Shown here one piece after another: positions 1 to 7,987 of a stretch of 64,000 nucleotides of DNA. The translations under genes and the position numbers were made by a program. Numbering within the stretch: the stretch's first letter is position 1; the number at the start of each line of letters is the position of its first letter. The stretch spans positions 372,001-436,000 of the forward strand of contig CBDDEC010000002.1 of the NCBI GenBank assembly GCA_965226785.1, given 5' to 3'. The DNA comes from CBDDEC01 sp965226785. Its GTDB lineage: Bacteria > Chloroflexota > Dehalococcoidia > UBA2979. Below the pieces are notes generated by a model. The model was not told where the DNA came from. It did not search any database and worked only from the letters and a program-made list of their open reading frames with translations.

Positions 1-554
1 GGGTCGGTGCGCGCCAGCATGTACATCCAGTCCGCCTGGTGCGCGCCCGAGGTCCAGATCTTCTGCCCGTTGATGGTGTACTCGTCGCCATCGCGTGCGG
101 CACGCGTCTGGAGCGAGGCGAGATCGGAGCCCGCGCTCGGCTCAGACCAGCCCTGGCACCAGGCGATCTCGCCGGCCATGATCTTCGGTAGGTACTCGGC
201 CTTCTGCTCATCGGAGCCGTGGATGATCAGGGTCGGGCCGATCATCATCGTGCCGAACCCACCGACGTTGCTGACGCCGGCCTTGGAGAACTCCTCGTTG
301 AGCACGGACTGCTCGCGAGAGCTCAGGCCCGCGCCGCCCCACTCCTCGGGCCAGTGAGGCGCGATCCAGTGCCGCTCCGCCAGCGCGGCGCGCCAGCGCT
401 CGTAGTCGTCGAGCTTGCCCTTCGCGACACTCTTCGGGCCGAACCCCGCCCCCGGATCGCGTCCGTCCGCCCGGGTCTCCTTCGTCTCCTCGAGGAACGC
501 CTGCACTTCGCTCCGGAACTCCGCCTCGGCGGGTGAGTCGCTGAAGTCGACCAT
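1..554 (-). CDS. Acyl-CoA dehydrogenase, N-terminal part (runs off left edge)
   Basis: Reading leftward from ATG at 554 gives 184 residues of an acyl-CoA dehydrogenase N-terminal and middle domain; the C-terminal domain is outside the window. Such enzymes oxidise acyl-CoA to enoyl-CoA with FAD and pass electrons to ETF in the cytoplasm. Visible family signs are APHWPEEWGG (residues 65-74), the FAD-domain stretch WCQGWSEPSAGSDLAS (132-147) and INGQKIWTSGAH (161-172). The start has a good ribosome site (GAGGAGC) just upstream. It is divergent from the hydrolase at 827. Family is secure; the chain-length or substrate class cannot be told from this half. Confidence 0.9.
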   Translation of the reverse strand, partial: MVDFSDSPAEAEFRSEVQAFLEETKETRADGRDPGAGFGPKSVAKGKLDDYERWRAALAERHWIAPHWPEEWGGAGLSSREQSVLNEEFSKAGVSNVGGFGTMMIGPTLIIHGSDEQKAEYLPKIMAGEIAWCQGWSEPSAGSDLASLQTRAARDGDEYTINGQKIWTSGAHQADWMYMLARTD

Positions 555-791
555 GTCTTGCTCCTCGAGTCGTCGCGCATCCGCTTCCGTCGCGCCCTCA
601 TGATAACGATGCCAGGTCGAACGCGACCGATCGAGGCGAGATCGACCCGTCGAGCTACCTCGAAACCGTGTTCGACTGAGAGCATCGAGTGGGTCGTCTG
701 CACTGAGGAGAGGAACTCTCCTCACTCGTCATCTTCGTCGGTCCGCGATGCTGGATCTTGGCGCTCGTTGAGCGTGGTGCGTGCTCGGTAA

Positions 792-820
792 TGGACAGGC
801 GAGCCGGGGCAGCCTAGCCT
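792..820 (+). promoter_or_regulatory. Probable promoter, leaderless start of the hydrolase
   Basis: TGGACA at 792-797 and TAGCCT at 815-820 are separated by 17 nt, and the ATG at 827 follows the -10 hexamer by only 6 nt. Transcription would begin at or next to the start codon, and no Shine-Dalgarno sequence precedes the ATG. Inferred from spacing only. Confidence 0.5.
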
Positions 821-826
821 GCTGCG

Positions 827-1744
827 ATGCTGGTACCACGGCTCGAACGGACGGTGACGCTGCCTGACGGTCGCGCACTCGGCTATGCCGAGTTCGGCGA
901 TCCGGAGGGCAAACCTGTCTTCTTCTTCCACGGTCTGCCCAGCACCCGGCTCTCTGGCGCGATGGTCGATGCCGGCGCCACCGCCAACGGTGTCCGCCTG
1001 ATCGCGCCCGATCGCCCCGGATTCGGGTTGTCGGAGGACGAACCGAACCGCAGTTTCCTGAGTTGGGCCGACGACCTCGCGTACCTCGCCGATGAGCTCG
1101 AGCTGGCTCAGTACGGGATCATGGGCATCTCTGGCGCCATGCCGTACGTCTGCGCCTGTCTGATCAAGACTCCGGAACGCCTGCTGGGCGCCGCCATCGT
1201 CTCCGGGCTCGGCCCGCTGGACGTCCCGGGCGTCCTCGACGGGATGAACCGCGAGACGCGCACGCTCTACCGCATGGCGCTGCGCTCGCCACGCCTCGGT
1301 CGGATGTGGATGCGCATGTTCGCCACCGCAGCCAAGACATCGCCCAACATCATCTACCGGCAGCAGATGGGCTACCTGCCCGATGTCGACCGCGCCTACT
1401 TCGAGTCGGACGAGATGCGCGAGCTGCGCCAGCGCGACCTCGAAGAGGCGTTCGTGCAGGGCCCGGCCGCGGCGAGCCTCGAGGCTCAGCTGCATGTCAC
1501 CGACTGGGGCTTCGAGCTCGCAGACGTCGAGGCACCGGTCCTGCTCTGGCAAGGCGAGGACGACAAGCACCACCCGATCAAGATGGGCCGCTACCTGGCG
1601 GAGGCGCTGCCCGACTGCACCCCGATCTTCGTGCCCGGCGCCGGCGCGTTCGGGTTTATCGACCGCATGGAAGAAATCGTGACGGGCCTACTCGCAGTCG
1701 GGCCTGACCTGGATGCGTACCCGCTGGCAGAGGCCAGCGCGTGA
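827..1744 (+). CDS. Alpha/beta hydrolase-fold protein with altered catalytic triad
   Basis: A 305-residue alpha/beta-hydrolase fold protein. The oxyanion HG (35-36), PDRPGFGLS strand-turn (61-69), nucleophile elbow GISGA with Ser102, and the acid region WQGEDD (241-246) are all present. At the place where the family has the catalytic histidine (GxGH), this protein reads GAGAFGF, so Ala274 replaces His. It may be inactive, use another histidine, or have a binding role. The stop overlaps the ribosome site of the kinase-ATPase gene that begins 9 nt later, so the two are probably co-transcribed and this protein may belong to that signalling unit. The fold is secure; activity is doubtful. Confidence 0.85.
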   Translation: MLVPRLERTVTLPDGRALGYAEFGDPEGKPVFFFHGLPSTRLSGAMVDAGATANGVRLIAPDRPGFGLSEDEPNRSFLSWADDLAYLADELELAQYGIMGISGAMPYVCACLIKTPERLLGAAIVSGLGPLDVPGVLDGMNRETRTLYRMALRSPRLGRMWMRMFATAAKTSPNIIYRQQMGYLPDVDRAYFESDEMRELRQRDLEEAFVQGPAAASLEAQLHVTDWGFELADVEAPVLLWQGEDDKHHPIKMGRYLAEALPDCTPIFVPGAGAFGFIDRMEEIVTGLLAVGPDLDAYPLAEASA

Positions 1745-1753
1745 GGGGCAGGC

Positions 1754-4700
1754 GTGACCAGCGATCGCATCCAGCGCCACATCGAGCGCCTGCTCACCGA
1801 GACCGACGAAGCGCTGGAGCGCGGAGACTGGACTGAGGTCGAACGCCTCTCTCAAGACGCTCTGGCACTCGATCCCGACAACGCCGACGCCGAACAATTG
1901 CTTCGCGCCGCTCGCGAACGTCTCGCGCCTCCGCCACCAGCCACGACCACACCTACGGTCCCGATGCCGCCCTCCGCGTCCGCCTCGGGTGCACCGCTCG
2001 GCGGTCACGTCACGCCGCCGCAGTCGGCCGGCGGCGGGCGCTACCGGATCGAACGCCTGATCGGCGAGGGTGCGCGCAAGCGCGTCTACCTCGCGCGCGA
2101 CACCACCCTCGATCGCGATGTCGCGCTCGCATTCTTGAAGACGGAGGGTCTCGACGAGGCGGGCCGCGTCCGCATCGACCGCGAGGCGCAGTCGATGGCG
2201 CGGCTGGGTGTGCACGAGAACGTCGTCGCCGTCTTCGACGCCGGGATCGAGGACGGGCAGCCCTTCTTCGTGCAGGACTACATGGGCGGCGGCGACCTAT
2301 CGGCCACCGTCGGCGATGGTCGCCAGATTCCGACCGAACGCGTGATCGAGCTCGCCAGCGCCATCGCACGCGGGCTGCGGTTCATCCACAACGCGAACAT
2401 CGTGCACCGCGATCTGAAGCCGGGGAACGTCGTGCTGGACGACGCGGGTACGCCGAAGATCGGCGACTTCGGCCTCGCCGTGGCGATCGACCGTACGAGG
2501 CTGACGCAGGAGTCGGCGATGCTCGGCACCGCCAACTACATGGCGCCAGAGCAGGCGCTCGGCGGCGAGGTGACGCTGCTGGCCGACCTCTATTCGCTGG
2601 GCGCGATGCTCTACGAGATGGTGACGGGACGGCCGCCGTTCCAGGGCTCCGACGGCACCGCCGTCATCTCACAGCACATCAGCACCCCACCGGTCGCGCC
2701 CTCGTGGCTGGCCGATCAGTGTCCCGCCGACCTCGAGGAGCTGATCCTGCGGCTGCTGGTGAAGGACCCCGCCGATCGACCGCAGAGCAGCACCGAGGTG
2801 ATCGAGGCACTCGAGCGCATCGACCCGAATCAGCATGCGCCCGCCGGATCGGGTGCACACCCCCTCGACCGCATCGCGCGCGGTGTCTTCGTCGGTCGCG
2901 AGCGCGAGCTGTCGAGGCTCCGCGATGCCTTCGACCAGTCGAACGCCGGCCGGGGCGGCGTCGCCTTGATCGCGGGCGCACCAGGCATCGGTAAGACCCG
3001 CCTCGCCGAGGAACTGGAGACCTACGCCCGATTGCGCGGCGCACAGTCGGTCTGGGGTCGTGCGCTTGAGACCGCCGGGGTGCCGCCGTATTGGCCATGG
3101 GTCGAAGCGGGCCGCGCCTTCGGCGAGGCGCTCGCGGGAGCCGACCCGAGCCGACTCCGTACGTTCGTGGGGAGCGGCGGCCGCGAACTCGCGCGCGTGC
3201 TGCCGGACATCACGCTGGTCATGCCCGAGATCGAGCCGGCACCCGAGGACGAGAGTCCTGCCTCGCAGTTCCGCCTCTTCGACGCGGTCGCCACGTTCTT
3301 CATCAACGCCTCCGCCGATGGCCCGCTGCTGATGGTCCTCGACGATTTGCACTGGGCCGACGAGGCGACGCTGCAAATGCTGTTGCACATGGCGCGAGAG
3401 ATGCGCCGCGGGCGGGTCCTGATCGTCGGCACCTACCGCGAGGACGAGATCGACCTAGCGCACCCGATGACGCCGATCCTCGCCGCGCTCAACCGCGAAC
3501 CGAACGTGATCCGGCTCGGCCTCGCCGGGCTCGACGCGGACGATGTCAGTCGCTATGTGCGCGAAAGCTCAGGCGTGACGGCCAGTCCGGAGCTGCTCGA
3601 CCGGCTCTACGAGGCGACCGAGGGCAATCCCTTCTTCGTCAGCGAGATCGTGGCGCTGATGGCGGAGGAGGGCACGCTCGCCTCGGCGGCCGCCGAGACC
3701 CGCATCCCCGATAGCATCCGCGAGGTGCTCAACGCACGCCTGCGCTACTTGAGCGAGGCGGCCGTCGAGGCCCTGACCACCGCGGCCGTCGCCGGACGCT
3801 CGTTCGGCCGCGACCTGCTCGGGCGCATCCAGAGCGGCGAGGCGACCGACCTCGACTCCGCCCTGGAAGAGGGGCTGAACGCGCAGGTCATCGAGGAGGG
3901 CTCGGAGCCCGGTCGGTTCCGCTTCTCGCACGCACTGATGCGCGACACGCTCCTCGCCCAGCTGTCCGAGGCACGACGCAATGCGTTGCACGGCGAAATC
4001 GGCTCGGCATTGCTCGGGCTGCATCGCGAGAGCGACGAACAACCCCGCGACGAGGAGTTGGCCTACCACTTCGGCGCATCAGCGGCAGCGAACCCGGAGC
4101 ACGTAGAGCCCGCCGCGCACTTCTCCTTCCTCGCCGGTGAACGAGCAGCGATGCAGAGCGCGTGGTCCGATGCCGCGCGGCAGTTCCGCGCCTGCCTCGA
4201 GTTCCTCGAACGGGTCGATGACCCGGCCGAGCTCGACGCGGCGGACGTGCACCTGGCGGCAAGCCGTGCCGAGCGTCTCCAGGGCGACACTCGTGCAGCG
4301 TTCCGCAACGGGATGAGCGCCCTCAGCGCGTACGTCGAACGAGGCGACGGGCTCAATGCGGCGCGAGCGGCCATCACTGCCACCGCTGTCGATATCGCGC
4401 CGGACCGGCGAACGCCGATCATCGCGCAAGCGCTGGAAGCCCTCAACGGCGCCGACCCGGCACTTGAGGCGCGCCTGTTACTGCAGCGCGCCGGTTCGCT
4501 GCAGGCCGACCCGAGCGACGAGGCGCGCGCCGCGATCAAGCGTGCGAGCGCGCTGGCCGACGAGCACGCGATCCGCGGGATTCGGCCCTTCATCACGTTC
4601 TACCACGCGAGCATCGCGCTCCTCGAACGGCGCTGGGACGAGGGCGATGCGCTCTTCCTCCAGGCCTTCAAGGAGGCGCGCGAGGAGGGTATGCAGGAGC

Positions 4701-5632
4701 AGGCAGCGATCGCCCTCCGTATCCGCACCCTGATGATGTCTCACACCGGCGATTACGACGCCTTTCGCCAAGCCGCCGTCGAAACCGCGGAATCGCTCGC
4801 GGCGAAGCAGATGGACTGGGACTACCCGCGCATGATCGTGTTCCAGTCGTGGGTCGCCTACGCCCGTGGCGACCGCGCCGCCGCCGAGGAGATCCTGCGC
4901 CATCTGCCCAGCGGGCAGGCCAGCGTGGCATGGACGCGCGCCGAATACGCCCTCGCCGCGGGGCGGCCCGCCGAGGCGTACCAGATGCTGCCTGAGATCG
5001 AGCGCGTCGACGCGGTCGAGCAGCTAGCACGGATCGGACTTGAGGCGCGCATCCACTTCCGCGCTGGACGCACCGAGGAAGCACGCCGGGTGCTCGATCT
5101 CTGGATCGCCTACGCGGAGCGGACGCCGCCCGGGGCCGTGCGCTACCTCTTCCTCGCTTCAATTGGCGAGGCACTCTCCGCGCTCGCTGACGACGAGGTG
5201 GTCACCGCCATCTACGAGGAGCTCTGCGGCTGGCCCGAGAATCGCGTCGCCGGTTGGCGCAGCCTCGACGGTTATCGGGCGATGCTGGCGTTGCACCTGG
5301 GACGCCACGACGAGGCGCGCGAACACGTCGCCACCGGTCGCGCCTGGGCTGCCGATCAGCAGGCGCCAGTCGAACTCGGCCGCATGCTGGTCACTGACGC
5401 GGCGCTGGCGAACGAGGAAGGGCGTGCCCTCGACGGGCTGCACGACCTCGATCGAGCGGCGGAGCTCTTCGCGCAGCACGACGCCGGGCTCTACGTTGAG
5501 GACGTGATCCGCCTGAAACTCGAACTGCAGGGCGCGTCCGCCAGCGTCGATGCTGGCACTTCGATCGAGGCGGTCAGCAGCGCCTGGGCGACGAGCGCTG
5601 GCTCGGCCTGCTTCGTGAGCACAACCAGCTGA
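1754..5632 (+). CDS. Ser/Thr protein kinase - AAA ATPase - TPR regulator, C-terminus frame-disrupted
   Basis: A 1292-residue signalling protein read from GTG at 1754, behind AGGGGC. Domains in order: a short helical N-terminus and Pro/Thr linker (1-95). A Ser/Thr kinase follows (about 98-360), with Lys129, HRDLKPGN (218-225), DFG (238-240) and APE (264-266). An AAA/STAND-type ATPase comes next (about 378-700), with Walker A GAPGIGKTR (408-416) and Walker B LLMVLDDLHWAD (525-536). A helical TPR-like region runs to about 1270. The final 25 or so residues are out of frame: the next reading frame encodes a class III cyclase domain (see 5578-6042). Proteins with this domain order normally end in that cyclase, so this gene probably once encoded one fused kinase-cyclase regulator. 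Cytoplasmic; kinase targets unknown. Confidence 0.85.
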   Translation: MTSDRIQRHIERLLTETDEALERGDWTEVERLSQDALALDPDNADAEQLLRAARERLAPPPPATTTPTVPMPPSASASGAPLGGHVTPPQSAGGGRYRIERLIGEGARKRVYLARDTTLDRDVALAFLKTEGLDEAGRVRIDREAQSMARLGVHENVVAVFDAGIEDGQPFFVQDYMGGGDLSATVGDGRQIPTERVIELASAIARGLRFIHNANIVHRDLKPGNVVLDDAGTPKIGDFGLAVAIDRTRLTQESAMLGTANYMAPEQALGGEVTLLADLYSLGAMLYEMVTGRPPFQGSDGTAVISQHISTPPVAPSWLADQCPADLEELILRLLVKDPADRPQSSTEVIEALERIDPNQHAPAGSGAHPLDRIARGVFVGRERELSRLRDAFDQSNAGRGGVALIAGAPGIGKTRLAEELETYARLRGAQSVWGRALETAGVPPYWPWVEAGRAFGEALAGADPSRLRTFVGSGGRELARVLPDITLVMPEIEPAPEDESPASQFRLFDAVATFFINASADGPLLMVLDDLHWADEATLQMLLHMAREMRRGRVLIVGTYREDEIDLAHPMTPILAALNREPNVIRLGLAGLDADDVSRYVRESSGVTASPELLDRLYEATEGNPFFVSEIVALMAEEGTLASAAAETRIPDSIREVLNARLRYLSEAAVEALTTAAVAGRSFGRDLLGRIQSGEATDLDSALEEGLNAQVIEEGSEPGRFRFSHALMRDTLLAQLSEARRNALHGEIGSALLGLHRESDEQPRDEELAYHFGASAAANPEHVEPAAHFSFLAGERAAMQSAWSDAARQFRACLEFLERVDDPAELDAADVHLAASRAERLQGDTRAAFRNGMSALSAYVERGDGLNAARAAITATAVDIAPDRRTPIIAQALEALNGADPALEARLLLQRAGSLQADPSDEARAAIKRASALADEHAIRGIRPFITFYHASIALLERRWDEGDALFLQAFKEAREEGMQEQAAIALRIRTLMMSHTGDYDAFRQAAVETAESLAAKQMDWDYPRMIVFQSWVAYARGDRAAAEEILRHLPSGQASVAWTRAEYALAAGRPAEAYQMLPEIERVDAVEQLARIGLEARIHFRAGRTEEARRVLDLWIAYAERTPPGAVRYLFLASIGEALSALADDEVVTAIYEELCGWPENRVAGWRSLDGYRAMLALHLGRHDEAREHVATGRAWAADQQAPVELGRMLVTDAALANEEGRALDGLHDLDRAAELFAQHDAGLYVEDVIRLKLELQGASASVDAGTSIEAVSSAWATSAGSACFVSTTS

Positions 5633-6042
5633 TCCGCGATGCTATCGCCAACCACGGCGGCAACGAGGTGAAGGTGATGGGCGACGGCTTCATGGTCGCC
5701 TTCAGCTCGGCCAACGAGGCCGTCCGTTGCGCGATGGAGCTGCAGGACGCGCTGCGCGGTCGCAACGCGGGCGCAGAGACGCCGGTCCCCGTTCGCGTCG
5801 GGCTGCACACCGGCGAGTTGATGCGCGCCGATAACGACTTCATCGGCCACCACGTCAACGTCGCCGCGCGCATCGGCGGCCTCGCTGATGGCGATGAGAT
5901 CCTCGTCTCGCGCGTGCTGCGCGACCTGTCCAGCCCCACGGAGGCCTTCGCGTTCGCCGAGCGAGGCGAGCGTGAGCTACGAGGCATCGAGGGCAGCTTC
6001 GAGCTGTTCGCCGTCGAGTGGGAGCGTGGCGCGACGCCCTGA
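5578..6042 (+). pseudogene. Class III adenylate/guanylate cyclase domain, out-of-frame 3' part of the kinase gene
   Basis: From 5578, in a different frame from the upstream gene, the sequence reads QRLGDERWLGLLREHN, then KVMGDGFMVAF, VRVGLHTGE and NVAARIGG, ending in a typical LRGIEGSFELFAVEW. This is the core of a class III nucleotide cyclase with the second metal aspartate (GDGF) and the Asn/Arg transition-state pair. The segment that should precede QRLGD, holding the first metal aspartate (an FTDIEGST-like motif), is missing in every frame, so a deletion plus frame change is more likely than a single slip. As it stands the cyclase could not bind both metals. A local assembly error is the alternative. 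Confidence 0.7.
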
Positions 6043-6061
6043 GTCATCAGCGCGAAGCGCC

Positions 6062-6388
6062 TCAGTCGTGGCCGATCGCGCGAATCTCGACGGTGCCGAC
6101 ACGGGCGGCGGGCATCCGCGCGGCGAAGGTTTCCACCGTCGCTAGATCGTCTGCCTCGACAAGGAAGAAGCCGCCGACCTGCTCTCGCGTCTCGGCGTAG
6201 GGACCATCGGTGATGCTCCGATCGCCGTCGCGGGAGCGCACGAGGCGCGCTCCCGGCGCGGGACCAAGCGGTTCCGACGCGATGAGGATGCCGAGCTCAC
6301 GCATCTCCTCGGCGATCGCCTGGTAGCTCTGGAACGCGTTCGGTTCCCCGACATCCGGGTCGCTGTGCAGCAGCATCAGGTATTGCAT
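6062..6388 (-). CDS. YCII-related domain protein
   Basis: A 108-residue protein of the YCII/DGPF family, a small ferredoxin-like fold often linked with sigma factors or small-molecule modification; no reaction is established. It opens with MQYLMLLHSD and carries the family signature DGPYAETREQVGGFF (61-75), followed by the C-terminal strand GTVEIRAI. Full length for the family. It is preceded by a ribosome site (GAGGAGGACTCG) and stands alone between the convergent cyclase fragment and a divergent small gene. Confidence 0.85.
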   Translation of the reverse strand: MQYLMLLHSDPDVGEPNAFQSYQAIAEEMRELGILIASEPLGPAPGARLVRSRDGDRSITDGPYAETREQVGGFFLVEADDLATVETFAARMPAARVGTVEIRAIGHD

Positions 6389-6538
6389 CGAGTCCTCCTC
6401 GCGTTGCGCGCTGGGCCTTCCTCAGACCTACGCCGAGCGCGAGCTTAGATCGACCGCCCGAGGTGGATCGCGCGGACTCACGAGCACCAGGAGGCACGAG
6501 GGCGGATGCGAGCGTGTGGCGGCGTCCAATAGATCGGG

Positions 6539-6946
6539 CTAGAGGCCACCCGCCATGCCAGTCTGTAACTCTCCGACCTCGGCCTGACGGATCACGTCAA
6601 GGGTGAACTCGTAGTACTGGATCGTCTCGCCGAACGCCGGGGTGCGGTCGAGTTCGATCGTAGGCTCGTCGCTGGAGAGGTCGAGCTTCGCGGCGAAGCG
6701 TGGCCACATCAGCGGGGCAGTCCGGATCATCCCCCGCTCGATGCCCTCCTTGATCCCCGGCTCCGAGAGCACCGTGTCCAGGGCTTCGCGAACCTTTGGA
6801 CGATCACGCAGCAGCGCCAGGTACGCCTCGGCGCAAGCCTCGACGCACTCGCGCGTCTGTCCGTCGTCCAGCGCCACGGACGCGCGCTCCATCGTCTCGC
6901 GCAGTTGCTCGTCGACGATGTCGGCCGGTGTGATCCCCAGAGGCAT
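6539..6946 (-). CDS. Conserved hypothetical protein, 135 aa
   Basis: A 135-residue acidic, mostly helical protein that I do not recognise. The start ATG at 6946 is chosen because GGAGGGGAGC lies 4-13 nt upstream; the frame stays open much further but that extension overlaps the MOSC-VOC gene on the same strand and is not credible. No membrane segment, signal peptide or cofactor motif is visible. It lies 65 nt downstream of the MOSC-VOC gene but has its own TACGAT promoter-like hexamer at 6978-6983. Confidence 0.65.
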   Translation of the reverse strand: MPLGITPADIVDEQLRETMERASVALDDGQTRECVEACAEAYLALLRDRPKVREALDTVLSEPGIKEGIERGMIRTAPLMWPRFAAKLDLSSDEPTIELDRTPAFGETIQYYEFTLDVIRQAEVGELQTGMAGGL

Positions 6947-6977
6947 GCTGCTCCCCTCCGCCGCGGCGCCAGTCCCA

Positions 6978-6983
6978 ATCGTA
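6978..6983 (-). promoter_or_regulatory. TAnnnT -10-like hexamer
   Basis: TACGAT on the minus strand, 31 nt before the ATG at 6946, matching the hexamer that recurs before many genes here. No clear -35 element. Confidence 0.35.
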
Positions 6984-7011
6984 GCGCCGCCGGGCAAGCC
7001 GTCGAGGCCAG

Positions 7012-7881
7012 TTAACCCTCGACCGCCACCTCGCTCTTGAGGCCGAGCGGGTTGCCATCGGGATCCCGGAAGAAGGCCCGCCAGCGCTCGACGGAGCCCT
7101 CGCGATGCTGCATCAGCGGCGCGGCGTCGAAGGACACGCCGCGGCTGCGCAGCGCCTCGTAGCTCGCATTGATGTCGTCCACGTCGAAGTACACGGCGCC
7201 GCTCGACGGGCCCTCGAACATCGAGTGCTCGGAGCCATCGAGCATGAGCGTCGTCTCGCCGAAGCGGAAGAAGGCCAGCCCGAACACCTCGTTCACCAAC
7301 GTGGCGCCGAGCTGCTCCGTGAAGAACTGGATCGAACGCTCGAGGTCGGAGACCGGGAGGGAGATCTGGCCGATCCCACCCAGCGCGGGCGTCAAGACAT
7401 CGTTGCCGTCCGCGACCACATCGACGACCTCGATCGCGTCGCCGGGTTGGAGTGACCCAGCCTCCAGGACCTGCGCGTAGACACGGCTCTTGCCGGGCGC
7501 GACACGCTGGTTGATCAGGTTGATGTCGGCGCCCGTGAAGTTTTCGGCGATCGTCTTGCAGGGGTCGGTGAACCCGGTGATTTCGATCAGCACTCCCTCG
7601 CCGAGGCGCAGGCGTGTGCCGGGTGTGATCGTCGACCAGTCGACGCCGCTGGTCGTGACGTTCTCCCCGACGCCACCGGGGCCGATCGGGTGCCCGGCCG
7701 CAGCGAGCTCCTCGACAATCTCGAGCGGGAACAGGCAAAGCGCGCGATACGGGCCACCGTGGATGCCGGGCTTGGCCTGACGGTCGCCAGCCAGGCCCTG
7801 GGCGGTCACTTCGCCGACCTCGATCGGCAGCTTGGGCACGCCACCATCGGACACGCTGAGCTGATAGATCACGCCGGCCAT
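7012..7881 (-). CDS. MOSC domain - glyoxalase/VOC domain fusion protein
   Basis: A 289-residue two-domain protein. Residues 1-155 are a MOSC domain, the molybdenum-cofactor sulfurase C-terminal type, with HGGPYRAL (41-48), GVGENVT (70-76) and the conserved cysteine in TDPCKTI (Cys108). Residues 168-289 form a glyoxalase/bleomycin-resistance (VOC) domain, beginning ISLPVSDLERSIQFF and ending FFRDPDGNPLGL, typical of lyases, dioxygenases and resistance proteins. MOSC proteins handle sulfur or reduce N-hydroxylated substrates with Mo cofactor. The VOC metal ligands cannot be assigned with certainty. The start at 7881 is the first ATG in frame. The fusion is continuous, with no stop between domains. 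Confidence 0.85.
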   Translation of the reverse strand: MAGVIYQLSVSDGGVPKLPIEVGEVTAQGLAGDRQAKPGIHGGPYRALCLFPLEIVEELAAAGHPIGPGGVGENVTTSGVDWSTITPGTRLRLGEGVLIEITGFTDPCKTIAENFTGADINLINQRVAPGKSRVYAQVLEAGSLQPGDAIEVVDVVADGNDVLTPALGGIGQISLPVSDLERSIQFFTEQLGATLVNEVFGLAFFRFGETTLMLDGSEHSMFEGPSSGAVYFDVDDINASYEALRSRGVSFDAAPLMQHREGSVERWRAFFRDPDGNPLGLKSEVAVEG

Positions 7882-7960
7882 GTCAGGTCTCCCAGAGCTG
7901 CGGACTGTGGACCGCGGCGACAGTATGGCTGATCGGTCGAGGTTCCGGCGAGCGCTTCGC

Positions 7961-7966
7961 TACCAT
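7961..7966 (+). promoter_or_regulatory. TAnnnT -10-like hexamer
   Basis: TACCAT, 21 nt before the ATG at 7988. Matches the recurrent hexamer; no clear -35. Confidence 0.35.
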
Positions 7967-7987
7967 CGACCGCAGTCAGGGGTGCCA

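Noticed and set aside
6947..7738. Upstream extension of the 135-residue hypothetical to 399 residues
   Set aside because: The extension lies inside the MOSC-VOC gene on the same strand in another frame and is Arg/Pro-rich, as expected for a shadow frame.
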